Shown: positions 14,823 through 22,892 of the stretch, in pieces
How the letters are laid out: every line of letters starts with the position of its first letter
Numbering within the stretch: position 1 is the first letter of the stretch
From: Cyanosarcina radialis HA8281-LM2
GTDB lineage: Bacteria > Cyanobacteriota > Cyanobacteriia > Cyanobacteriales > CCAP-1448
Reading direction: 5' to 3'
DNA: 58,684 nt
NCBI GenBank assembly: GCA_019359615.1
Contig: JAHHHA010000039.1
Location: 1-58,684 of the forward strand
Program-made: the position numbers and the translations under genes
Notes under the pieces: model-generated
Told to the model about the DNA's origin: nothing
Databases searched by the model: none
What the model saw: the letters and a program-made list of their open reading frames with translations, nothing else

Positions 14823-16821
14823 CTCCAGCGATGAAAGTCGCAGCCGCGATCGCTCCTCCTCCTAAGATTGTCCACCACCAAGGCAACGAGGGCTGAGGAG
14901 TTTGGAGTTCGGAATTCGGAGTGCGGAGTTCGGAGTTCTCCTCTGCTTGGTTTCCGCCCCGCAAAGATTGGGCGTAAAGTTGAGGCGCTCTTTGAGTGAC
15001 GATCGCATCGTCTTCAAATAAACCGCTTTTGACCTCAACTAAATCTCCAAAAGTTTCACCTAAAGTCACTTCAGCCGCTTGGTAGGCATTGCCATTTTGG
15101 ATGTAAACGATTTTATGGCCGTTAGCATCGACTACCGCCGAACTGGGGATTGCCAACATCCCGTTAGTTCTCTCGGTTGTCAGAACTTCTAATTCGGCAA
15201 ACATTCCTGGCTTCAACAAACCTTCGCTATTATCGATTTCAGCTTTAACTGGGATTACCCGCGTTTCTCCAGCTACAGTCGAACCAACGACGCTAATCCT
15301 ACCCGTGAAGGTGCGATCGGGCAAACTAGCGATTTTTACCCTGACCTCTTGCCCTTTCCCGACTCGATTTAGATCTTTTTCATAGATGTTAGCGGTAGCA
15401 AACACGCTAGTCTCGTCGATAATTGTCATCAACCGGGTTGCCGATGCCAATACCGATTCTTTCTGGGTGACTTCTCGATCGGCTACCGTCCCAGAAATCG
15501 GAGCCAGCACCGTTATTTGTCCGCGCTCGTTAGCGATCGCTCCTAGTTGTTGCAACCGAGTTTGATAAGCACTTCCAGCCAGACGGACGCGAGATTGCGC
15601 GGCTTGCAGATTCGACTGAGCGAGTTGAAGTTGGTTTTCTGCCCCCAACATTTCCCGGCGACTCAGCGCCCTAGTAAATGAGGCTTTCGCTTCTGCCAGC
15701 TTCGCTTCAGATTCTCGCAGTTCTCGCAGCGGCAGTTCGGTTTGGGCGCGTTTGAGTTCGGTGTCGGCTTGCAAGACATTGGCCCGCTGCTTGGCTTTCA
15801 CGAGTTGAGCTTGCGCTTCGGCTACCTTAGCTTGGGATTCCCGCAGATCTCGCAGTGGCAGTTCCACCTGAGCGCGTTGGATTTCGGTTTCGGCTTGCAG
15901 GACATTTTGGCGACTCTGAGCTTTCACCAATAGAGCTTGCGCTTTGGCTAGGTGGGCTTTAGATTCCAGCATTTGCCGTCGTGGGAGAGCGCCTGCTTCT
16001 GCCAAGGATTTATCGCGATCGTACTGTTCTTGAGCCACTGCTAGTTCGGTTTTCGCTCGCTCGATCTCGGCATCAGCGATTTGCACCTGACGTTGATAGT
16101 TTTGTTTCGCCACTGCTACTAAAGGGGCACTGTTAACTAAAGCCAGATCGCGATCGTATTGTTTCTGCGCTGCTGCTAATTGAATTTGAGCCTGAGCGAT
16201 TTCGGCATTGGCAATTTGCCCTTGACGCTGATAGTTTTCTCGCGCTACGGCTACCAACTCGCCCCGATTTACCAAGGAGCGATCGCGATCGTACTGTTTC
16301 TGGGCCGCTATTAATTGAGTTTGAGCTTGGGCGATTTCGGCTTCAGTAATGGTTCTCTGGCGATCGTAGTTTTGTCTAGCTAAATTTAAATCTGCTTGAG
16401 CTTTCTGGAGATCGGGTTGAGCTTCAGCTTGTTTAGTTAGAGCTTCAGTCCGCAGTTGAGCTAGTTCGGCGCTCGATAACACCGCCACGGGTTGGCCTGG
16501 TTTGACGCGATCGCCTGGTTGCACTAATAGTTCTACTAGGGTGCCGTCTACAGGAGCTTTAACTTCTACCTGGCGATCGGGTAAGGCTTCAATTTGCCCT
16601 GTAGTTTTAATCCCAACTGCTAGGCGCTGACGGGTAACTGGCTCCACTTCAATTCCCAGCCGCTTGGCAGTTTCTCGATCGACTGCAATCGAATTAGTCG
16701 GTTGACTGGTTTGGTTCTCTCCTGAAAATTCGTCTCCATGCCCGCCGTGAGCTACAACTGCTGTGGGAGCTAGGAGCAGAGTAAAGCTCAAAATTGCCAC
16801 TGAGACATCAAACTTAGGCAT
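14791..16821 (-). CDS. RND efflux periplasmic adaptor (CusB/HlyD-like) with expanded coiled coil
   Basis: A 676-residue membrane-fusion protein linking the RND pump to an outer-membrane channel. A signal peptide (about 1-24) precedes a His-rich stretch (HGGHGDE). A lipoyl-like half (QVEVKAPVDGTLVELLV), a very long helical region (about 110-425), the second lipoyl half (ITVLAPISGTVADREV) and a beta-barrel with membrane-proximal domain follow. The helical region contains three 45-residue repeats (starting N151, N196, N241) and three 42-residue repeats (starting 289, 331, 373). The C-terminus reads through a GGAGTTCGGA repeat (EENSELRTPNSELQTPQ) and then forms a transmembrane-like helix (WWWTILGGGAIAAATFIAGA), unusual for this family. 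It is divergent from the pump gene, with tandem ATTTCAT sites between them. Confidence 0.9.
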   Translation of the reverse strand: MPKFDVSVAILSFTLLLAPTAVVAHGGHGDEFSGENQTSQPTNSIAVDRETAKRLGIEVEPVTRQRLAVGIKTTGQIEALPDRQVEVKAPVDGTLVELLVQPGDRVKPGQPVAVLSSAELAQLRTEALTKQAEAQPDLQKAQADLNLARQNYDRQRTITEAEIAQAQTQLIAAQKQYDRDRSLVNRGELVAVARENYQRQGQIANAEIAQAQIQLAAAQKQYDRDLALVNSAPLVAVAKQNYQRQVQIADAEIERAKTELAVAQEQYDRDKSLAEAGALPRRQMLESKAHLAKAQALLVKAQSRQNVLQAETEIQRAQVELPLRDLRESQAKVAEAQAQLVKAKQRANVLQADTELKRAQTELPLRELRESEAKLAEAKASFTRALSRREMLGAENQLQLAQSNLQAAQSRVRLAGSAYQTRLQQLGAIANERGQITVLAPISGTVADREVTQKESVLASATRLMTIIDETSVFATANIYEKDLNRVGKGQEVRVKIASLPDRTFTGRISVVGSTVAGETRVIPVKAEIDNSEGLLKPGMFAELEVLTTERTNGMLAIPSSAVVDANGHKIVYIQNGNAYQAAEVTLGETFGDLVEVKSGLFEDDAIVTQRAPQLYAQSLRGGNQAEENSELRTPNSELQTPQPSLPWWWTILGGGAIAAATFIAGAMWSNRRIQA
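14896..14943 (-). repeat. In-frame GGAGTTCGGA tandem repeat in the adaptor gene
   Basis: Five or six 9-bp GGAGTTCGG-type units, read on the minus strand as SELRTPNSELQTPQ. They separate the adaptor domain from the C-terminal hydrophobic helix. Confidence 0.8.
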
Positions 16822-16952
16822 TTAATATCGTTTTTATTGCAATTTGCCCCAGACGATCGACGCGGGGAAGGGCTGGATTTAGGTTAGTAATTGGCGATCG
16901 CCTTGCTAAGAAGCAGCTAGGGGCAGTTAGGATCTCAGTGTTTCAAGGCCAA

Positions 16953-16970
16953 ATGAAATTAGGATGAAAT
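16953..16970 (-). promoter_or_regulatory. Tandem ATTTCAT operator facing the adaptor gene
   Basis: On the minus strand this reads ATTTCATCCTAATTTCAT, two perfect half-sites with an 11-bp period, about 130 bp upstream of the adaptor start. It is the mirror-oriented partner of the site at 17051-17068. The rest of the 306-bp divergent region shows no further gene. Confidence 0.75.
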
Positions 16971-17050
16971 CAAGATTAGTTCTTGGTGTTTTTTAAGGGT
17001 TTGGCAGAGAGAGGAGAAGCCCATCCAAAATCCCAAATGGTATGACTTAA

Positions 17051-17068
17051 ATTTCATCCTGATTTCAT
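17051..17068 (+). promoter_or_regulatory. Tandem ATTTCAT operator facing the RND pump gene
   Basis: ATTTCATCCTGATTTCAT, two perfect half-sites with an 11-bp period, ending 60 bp before the pump ATG. The spacing to the gene matches that of the site before DUF2808. Confidence 0.78.
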
Positions 17069-17127
17069 AGCTGTGGATGAAACTAACTGGGGAAATAAGT
17101 ACGCGATCGAAATAGAGATTCAAACTG

Positions 17128-20100
17128 ATGCTCAGTTCGATTATTCGATGGGCGATCGCCCGCCGCTGGCTGGTAATATTGGGCGCGATCGTCATTACTA
17201 TTTGGATTTTTCGCACGATCGCCCAGATGCCCCTAGATGTATTTCCTCCCTTTGCCCCGCCGCAGGTGGAAATTCAAACGGAAGCACCGGGACTCGCGCC
17301 GGAAGAGGTGGAATCTCTAGTGACGTTGCCGATCGAGAGCGCGATTAACGGTACGCCAGGAGTTTCGGCCGTTCGCTCTTCCAGTGCTACCAGTATTTCA
17401 GTGGTGCGAGTCATCTTTAACTGGGGAACTGACATTTATCGAGCGAGGCAGCTAGTGACAGAGCGGTTGCAGTCTGCCGAAAGCAAACTGCCAGAGGGCG
17501 TTGAAACTCCCCAGATCGCTCCCATCAGTTCGCCCATCGGGACGATCCTCACCTACGCTTTTACCTCCAAAACGATCGACCTAATGGAAATTCGGCGGCT
17601 CGTCGATTGGCAAGTCACCAACCGCCTGCTGGCTGTGCCGGGAGTGACGCAAACCATCGTCTTTGGTGGAGAGGAGCGGCAATATCAAGTTCTAGTGTCT
17701 CCAGCTAAACTCCAGGCGTTCGATGTCTCCCTGCAAGAAGTATCGGCAGCAGTGGCAGCGGCTAACGTTAATGCGCCGGGTGGTTATTTAATCGGGTCCG
17801 ATCGGGAAAAATCGATCCGAGGCATCGGGCGGATTGAGGAGATTGCAGATTTGCAGCAATCGGTAATTACCTCTCGTGGCGGCACGCCCGTCAAGATTGC
17901 CGACGTGGCTGAGGTGAAAATTGGGGCCGCCGTGAAGCGGGGAGATGCTAGCGTCAACGCTCAAAAAGCCGTCGTGGTGCTGGTTAACAAACAGCCGCAG
18001 GCTGACACGCCGACTGTCACCCGCGCGGTTGAAACTGCTATGAACGAGGTGAAAGCCGCGCTGCCAGAAGGAATCGAAGTGGCTACCACCTTTCGCCAGG
18101 AAACCTACATCGAGGCCTCGATCGAAAACGTGCGAGAGGCATTAATCGAAGGCAGCATTATCGTCGCCTTAATCCTGATTCCGTTTTTGATGAATTGGCG
18201 CAACCTAGCGGTGTGTTTGGCGGCTCTGCCTCTGTCCTTGTTGGTGGGCGTGCTGGCGCTGAACTGGCTGGGACAAGGGTTGAATACCATGACTCTAGGA
18301 GGATTGGCAGTAGCGATCGGCTCGGCGGTGGACGATGCGATCGTCGATGCCGAAAACGTCTATCGCTGCCTGCGAGAAAATAAATACTCTGAAGCTCCCC
18401 GTCCGGTTTTAGATGTAGTCTTCGATGGCTGTCAGGAAGTCCGCGATTCGGTGTTTGGCGCTACCGTCATTACGATCGTTGTCTTCTCCCCCATTTTTGC
18501 CCTCGCTGGGGTAGAAGGCAGCATCTTTATTCCCATGGGGTTAGGCTACTTGGCGGCGGTATTGACTTCCAGCGTCGTCGCCTTAACCGTCACCCCCGCG
18601 CTGTGCGCGATTTTGCTGCCCTACGGTCGCCTGCCGGAACGAGAACCGTGGGTAGCTCGGTTTTGCAAACGCCTTTACCTGCCGCTACTAAAGTTTTCCA
18701 TGCGGCGATCGACCTTGATTTTAGGCATCGCCACCGCCAGTTTGGTAGCAGCCGCGATCGTCGTGCCTGCATTCGGACGGATCTTTCTGCCAGAGTTTCA
18801 GGAAGCATCGCTAGTCAATACCCTGCTGCTCTATCCCGGCTCGTCCTTGGAAGCTACCAATAGCGCCGCCTCCGTGCTGGAACATAAGCTCAAAGACCAT
18901 CCCAACTTTAAAAGCATTCAGGTGCGATCGGGGCGGGCCATAGGAGACGCAGATGCCGCTGGGGTAAACCTAGCTCACCTGGATGTGGAGTTGAGCGAGC
19001 GAGGGATGAAACATCGCCCGGCCAGCGTCGAGTTGTTGCGTCAGGAGTTTAATAAAATACCGGGGGCAGCACCGAACGTCGGCGGTTTTATCTCTCACCG
19101 CATGGATGAAGTGCTATCGGGGGTCAGAAGCGCGATCGCAGTCAAAATCTTCGGTGCCGACCTGGAGCAACTCCGCTCTTTGGGACACCAGGTAAACGAT
19201 GTCATGCAGTCGGTGGCAGGCATTGTCGATCTCCAACTAGAGCCGCAAATTCCGGTCGAGCAGATTCAAATTCAGTTCGATCGCGCTGCTGCGGCTCGAT
19301 CCGGTTTAACGATCGGCAACCTGGCAGAAACGATCGAAACCGCACTCAACGGGCGAGTGGTTTCACAAGTTTTAGAGCAACAGCAAACCTTCGATCTCGT
19401 GGTGTGGTTAGAGCCGGAAGCGCGTCAAAATCTCGACACCATCGGTAATTTAGTCGTCGATACCCCTAACGGCAACAAAATTCCCCTAGCGCAGGTAGCG
19501 ACTATTCGAGATGGCACGGGACCCAACACGATTAACCGCGAAAATGTCTCTCGCTTCATCGTCGTTGCGGCTAACGCTCGGGGTAGAGATTTGCGCTCTG
19601 TAGTTAGCGACATTCAGGAAAAAGTCAAACAACAGGTGCAGATTCCCGCTGGCTACTACATCGAATACGCCGGACAATTTGAAGCCGAAGAACGAGCGTC
19701 TCAAAACATTGCCATCTTCAGCGCGATCGCCTTTGTCGTCATTACTGTCATCATGTATCTGTCAGTAAAATCAGTTGCATCCACCGCCGCCATTATGGTT
19801 AACCTGCCTCTGGCGTTAGTCGGTGGCGCTATTGCCGTAGCTCTGACGGGAGGCATTTTGTCGATCGCTTCCCTAGTAGGATTTGTCACCTTGTTTGGGG
19901 TTGCCACCCGCAATGGGTTGCTGCTGGTAGATAATTACAACACCAAGTTTGCTACCGGGATGCCCTTGAAAGACCTTCTGATTCAAGGGTCGATGGAACG
20001 GCTCAATGCCATTCTGATGACGGCGTTTACCTCGGCGTTAGGATTAGCGCCCTTGGTGGTAGCAGGCGGTCCCGGCAAAGAGCTTTTGCAACCGTTATCG

Positions 20101-20268
20101 ATCGTCGTTCTAGGCGGGCTTTTTACCTCCACCGTCCTGACGTTGCTGGTATTACCTGCTCTCTATGCTAGGTTCGGCAAATATCTCTTTCCGAAACGGC
20201 CAAATCAAGTCAACGCTTCGACAAGCTCAGAGTCCAGTCAAAAGGAAGAAAAGTTAGTCAAATCATAG
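17128..20268 (+). CDS. Heavy-metal efflux RND transporter (CusA/CzcA family)
   Basis: A 1046-residue inner-membrane proton/metal antiporter of the HAE/HME RND superfamily. The first helix (about 9-33) is followed by the first large periplasmic loop with LPIESAINGTPGV. The TM4 signature GGLAVAIGSAVDDAIVDAENVYR carries the acidic proton-relay residues (VDDAIVDAEN). The second periplasmic loop follows TM7, and the C-terminal helix bundle includes GVATRNGLLLVDNY and FTSALGLAPLVVAGGPGKEL. Length and order fit CusA/CzcA, which exports Cu(I)/Ag(I) or Co/Zn/Cd from the periplasm with the adjacent adaptor. No outer-membrane factor gene lies in the window. Downstream lipoprotein genes on the same strand suggest copper. 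Confidence 0.93.
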   Translation: MLSSIIRWAIARRWLVILGAIVITIWIFRTIAQMPLDVFPPFAPPQVEIQTEAPGLAPEEVESLVTLPIESAINGTPGVSAVRSSSATSISVVRVIFNWGTDIYRARQLVTERLQSAESKLPEGVETPQIAPISSPIGTILTYAFTSKTIDLMEIRRLVDWQVTNRLLAVPGVTQTIVFGGEERQYQVLVSPAKLQAFDVSLQEVSAAVAAANVNAPGGYLIGSDREKSIRGIGRIEEIADLQQSVITSRGGTPVKIADVAEVKIGAAVKRGDASVNAQKAVVVLVNKQPQADTPTVTRAVETAMNEVKAALPEGIEVATTFRQETYIEASIENVREALIEGSIIVALILIPFLMNWRNLAVCLAALPLSLLVGVLALNWLGQGLNTMTLGGLAVAIGSAVDDAIVDAENVYRCLRENKYSEAPRPVLDVVFDGCQEVRDSVFGATVITIVVFSPIFALAGVEGSIFIPMGLGYLAAVLTSSVVALTVTPALCAILLPYGRLPEREPWVARFCKRLYLPLLKFSMRRSTLILGIATASLVAAAIVVPAFGRIFLPEFQEASLVNTLLLYPGSSLEATNSAASVLEHKLKDHPNFKSIQVRSGRAIGDADAAGVNLAHLDVELSERGMKHRPASVELLRQEFNKIPGAAPNVGGFISHRMDEVLSGVRSAIAVKIFGADLEQLRSLGHQVNDVMQSVAGIVDLQLEPQIPVEQIQIQFDRAAAARSGLTIGNLAETIETALNGRVVSQVLEQQQTFDLVVWLEPEARQNLDTIGNLVVDTPNGNKIPLAQVATIRDGTGPNTINRENVSRFIVVAANARGRDLRSVVSDIQEKVKQQVQIPAGYYIEYAGQFEAEERASQNIAIFSAIAFVVITVIMYLSVKSVASTAAIMVNLPLALVGGAIAVALTGGILSIASLVGFVTLFGVATRNGLLLVDNYNTKFATGMPLKDLLIQGSMERLNAILMTAFTSALGLAPLVVAGGPGKELLQPLSIVVLGGLFTSTVLTLLVLPALYARFGKYLFPKRPNQVNASTSSESSQKEEKLVKS

Positions 20269-20347
20269 TCAATCAAATAATCAATCTAATCATAGTCTTG
20301 ATTTCATTTGGGGATGAAAAACTTAAGATTATACCTCTGGTGTAAAC

Positions 20348-20818
20348 ATGAAAACAGTCAGATCGAGTTTGATAATTATCGGCAGTGTGGGATCGATCTT
20401 GTTGTCTGCTTGTAATAGTGGAACTCAAACCAGTAGCCCTCCAGCTAATAGCAGTCCGGCTGCTCGAACTGCTCCTGCTGCTAATAAAGACGAGCCTGGT
20501 AAGCCGCAAAAAGGCGGTCAAGTGGTTGAATCAGGGTCTTACCATTTAGAGTTTGTTACCGAAAAGGGCGATCGAGGAACTCACTTAGATTTGTATTTAC
20601 AAACAGGAGCTAACCACGAAGCAATTCCTAATGCTAAAGTCACAGCGCAAGTTCGATCGCCAGATGGAACGCAGCAAAATTTAAACTTCGCTTACGATGC
20701 CAAAGACGAACACTATGCGGCTTTATTTACTGGGAGATCGACTGGTCAGCATCAAGTAAAAATTACTGCCGATCTTAACGGAGAAAAAATTAACGGTCGT
20801 TTTAGTTTTAACCAATGA
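20348..20818 (+). CDS. Putative metal-resistance lipoprotein (156 aa)
   Basis: A lipoprotein signal with the lipobox LLSAC (Cys about residue 22) is followed by a disordered Ser/Pro/Ala-rich linker (about 23-55). A beta-sandwich-like domain comes next (GGQVVESGSYHLEFVTEKGD, then LDLYLQTGANHEAIPNAKV). The domain resembles FixH/YtkA-type small periplasmic folds, but I cannot name a family. Three His residues (SYHLE, GTHLD, ANHEA) could bind metal. It lies 80 bp after the RND pump on the same strand. A single ATTTCAT half-site (20301-20307) with a nearby reversed ATGAAA sits about 41 bp before the ATG, so it may have its own copy of the metal-responsive promoter. Confidence 0.78.
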   Translation: MKTVRSSLIIIGSVGSILLSACNSGTQTSSPPANSSPAARTAPAANKDEPGKPQKGGQVVESGSYHLEFVTEKGDRGTHLDLYLQTGANHEAIPNAKVTAQVRSPDGTQQNLNFAYDAKDEHYAALFTGRSTGQHQVKITADLNGEKINGRFSFNQ

Positions 20819-20942
20819 TATCAGGCAAGGTTAAACGACATTATATCGGTTAAGTTTCAGATGACTAACCCTATGAGTCATCGACTTAAGTTGGCGAAGG
20901 TTACTGCTGGTTAATTCTGACTTATTTCTCCGACATTTTTGC

Positions 20943-20959
20943 TCACAAAATCCTCACAA
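20943..20959 (+). promoter_or_regulatory. Direct repeat TCACAA-N5-TCACAA upstream of DUF305 gene
   Basis: Two TCACAA half-sites with an 11-bp period, ending 59 bp before the DUF305 start. Spacing and period match the ATTTCAT operators, but the half-site sequence differs, so it may bind another OmpR-family regulator or a low-affinity form of the same one. Confidence 0.45.
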
Positions 20960-21017
20960 TTAAGATCTAAGATCGTTAATATAAAAACCAAGTAACCCAT
21001 CGTTCGAGGTGAAGCAT

Positions 21018-21677
21018 ATGAATAGCAGAAGCTTGGTTTATAGAATTTTAGCTTTACTCGCAACTGGTGCGATCGCTGGCTTGTTAATCTCTAGTAATAC
21101 CAAAGCCGAATATCCCAGCCTAGTAGAATCAGAGTGGGATGGTCAATTAAACGAGTATAGTATTGCGAGAAAACCGATGATGTCTCAGGTCGATCGCCAT
21201 TTCATCGAAATGATGATTCCCCACCATCAGGGAGCGATCGATATGGCTGAATTGGCCTTAGTCCAAGCTAAACATCCTGAAATTAAAAACCTGGCGAAAG
21301 CAATTAAACAAGATCGAAGTCGCGAAATTCAACTAATGCGAACCTGGTATAAAAAATGGTACAGAACAGAAGTTGCTGAAGTGCAAATGATGCACCACGG
21401 GATGATGGGCAGGGGAATGTCTATGCACCCAGACATGATGGGGATGCAAATGGATTTGAATGCTTTAAAGAATGCTGCTGATTTCGATCGCGAATTTATT
21501 CGTCAGATGATTCCCCATCACCAAATGGCAGTAATGATGTCGCAAATGGTGCTGAAAAGTGCTACCCATTCAGAAATTCGCACCTTAGCCCAATCGATTA
21601 TCAAATCTCAAAATGCTGAAATCGAACAAATGCGGCAATGGTATCAAAGTTGGTATCAGTCATCGCCATCGGGATAA
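21018..21677 (+). CDS. DUF305 copper-binding protein (CopM-like)
   Basis: 219 residues from the ATG at 21018, chosen because GAGGTGAAG at 21006-21014 is a good Shine-Dalgarno site for it; the GTG at 21009 lies inside that site. A signal peptide or anchor (about 10-28) is followed by two DUF305 four-helix units. Each starts with FIxxMIPHHQ (FIEMMIPHHQGAIDMAELAL and FIRQMIPHHQMAVMMSQMVL) and ends in MRxWYxxWY. Between them is a Met/His-rich loop (VQMMHHGMMGRGMSMHPDMM), a typical Cu(I) ligand set. The DUF305 protein CopM of Synechocystis binds periplasmic copper and is part of its CopRS response. The gene lies in the same island as a CopRS-like pair. Confidence 0.9.
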   Translation: MNSRSLVYRILALLATGAIAGLLISSNTKAEYPSLVESEWDGQLNEYSIARKPMMSQVDRHFIEMMIPHHQGAIDMAELALVQAKHPEIKNLAKAIKQDRSREIQLMRTWYKKWYRTEVAEVQMMHHGMMGRGMSMHPDMMGMQMDLNALKNAADFDREFIRQMIPHHQMAVMMSQMVLKSATHSEIRTLAQSIIKSQNAEIEQMRQWYQSWYQSSPSG

Positions 21678-21885
21678 ATCTTTTGCCAGAAATATGGCTT
21701 GGAAATTAGTCGATCGGCAATTTTCATCTAAGTTAAGCTGTAACGCATTTAATTTGTCTATTGGTTTAGGCTCTTAACAGTTAGTTGTTGCTATACTGAC
21801 CAAAAACCATCGAATGACCCAAGCCCAATGCAAAATTACTTTAGTCAGGGTAAGTAGGTAGGAATAATTAATGGAGAATGAGTTG

Positions 21886-22824
21886 ATGAAAACTTTTGTG
21901 TCGGCGATCGCAATTATTTCTGCCTTGTTACTTACCCCTGGTTGCTCGCCATCCCCCAAAGCTGAGGGCAACCCCAAGCAGAATGAAAGCCATTCTACAG
22001 GACATGGAAGCCCCTCTGAGCCTACACCATCCGATTCTCACGGCGGACATGGCGCTACCCCTAAGCCCACACCATCAGATTCTCATGGCGGACATGGAGG
22101 AGAGCATCCCAGCCAGGGAGAATCTTCGCCCACAACTCAAGCTAAACTCTCTGCTCCTGCCAATATTAAACCTAATACTGCTGTTTCGTTGGCGATCGCT
22201 ATTCAAGATAAAGCCGGAAAACCGATTAGCCAGTTTGAGACGTTTCAGGAAAAGCTGATGCACCTAATTGTAGTCAGCGACGATCTGCAAGTTTTCCAGC
22301 ATCTTCATCCCACCTATCAAGAAAACGGGCGGTTTGAAATCGCAGCTAATTTTCCCCAGCCTGGTAGTTATACGCTTTTTAGCGATTACAAGCCTGCCGG
22401 ACAAGCAGAACGAGTTTCAGTCATAACAACTAAAGTTGCTGGCAAGAGTCCATCGGTGCCAACGATCGATCTCAACCAAACTAAAACTTTTGGCGATACT
22501 CAAGTGGATTTGACCTTCTCTCAACCTACGATAAAAACTGGGGAAGAAACCCACTTAGTTTTTAATTTGCAGAATGCAACTGACAAACAACCCATCAAAG
22601 ATTTGCGATCGTATTTAGGAGAACGAGGACATTTAGTAATTATCAAACAGTCATCTCCATTGACAGCCGCCGACTACATTCACGCTCACGCTCTGAAAGA
22701 TACCCCAGCCGGAGAGGTTCACTTTGTCACGAGTTTTCCCCAAGCGGGAAAATATAAACTTTGGGGACAGTTCGATCGCGCTGGAAAAATTGTTACTGCT
22801 GATTTTTGGGTAAACGTGCAATAA
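21886..22824 (+). CDS. His-rich periplasmic lipoprotein of the metal-resistance island
   Basis: 312 residues from the ATG at 21886 (KTFVSAIAIISALLLTPGC, lipobox Cys near residue 20); the ATG at 21871 adds five residues and its GGAGAATGAG likely serves as the ribosome-binding region. Residues about 20-85 are a disordered His/Gly/Ser linker with the 45-bp duplicated unit PTPSDSHGGHG (22021 and 22066). Two beta-sandwich-like units follow (LSAPANIKPNTAVSLAIAIQ with MHLIVVSDDLQVFQHLHPTY; then TKTFGDTQVDLTFSQPTI with HLVIIKQS and HAHALKDTPAGEVHFVTSFP). His-rich segments suggest metal binding. A 3' relic of a second copy lies at 12119-12197. Family unknown to me. Confidence 0.82.
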   Translation: MKTFVSAIAIISALLLTPGCSPSPKAEGNPKQNESHSTGHGSPSEPTPSDSHGGHGATPKPTPSDSHGGHGGEHPSQGESSPTTQAKLSAPANIKPNTAVSLAIAIQDKAGKPISQFETFQEKLMHLIVVSDDLQVFQHLHPTYQENGRFEIAANFPQPGSYTLFSDYKPAGQAERVSVITTKVAGKSPSVPTIDLNQTKTFGDTQVDLTFSQPTIKTGEETHLVFNLQNATDKQPIKDLRSYLGERGHLVIIKQSSPLTAADYIHAHALKDTPAGEVHFVTSFPQAGKYKLWGQFDRAGKIVTADFWVNVQ

Positions 22825-22892
22825 CTTTTGAACTTTGCGATTCGGTTAAAACTGTTGCTCGATCGCTTCTACGATCTCACAAAACTTGGAGG

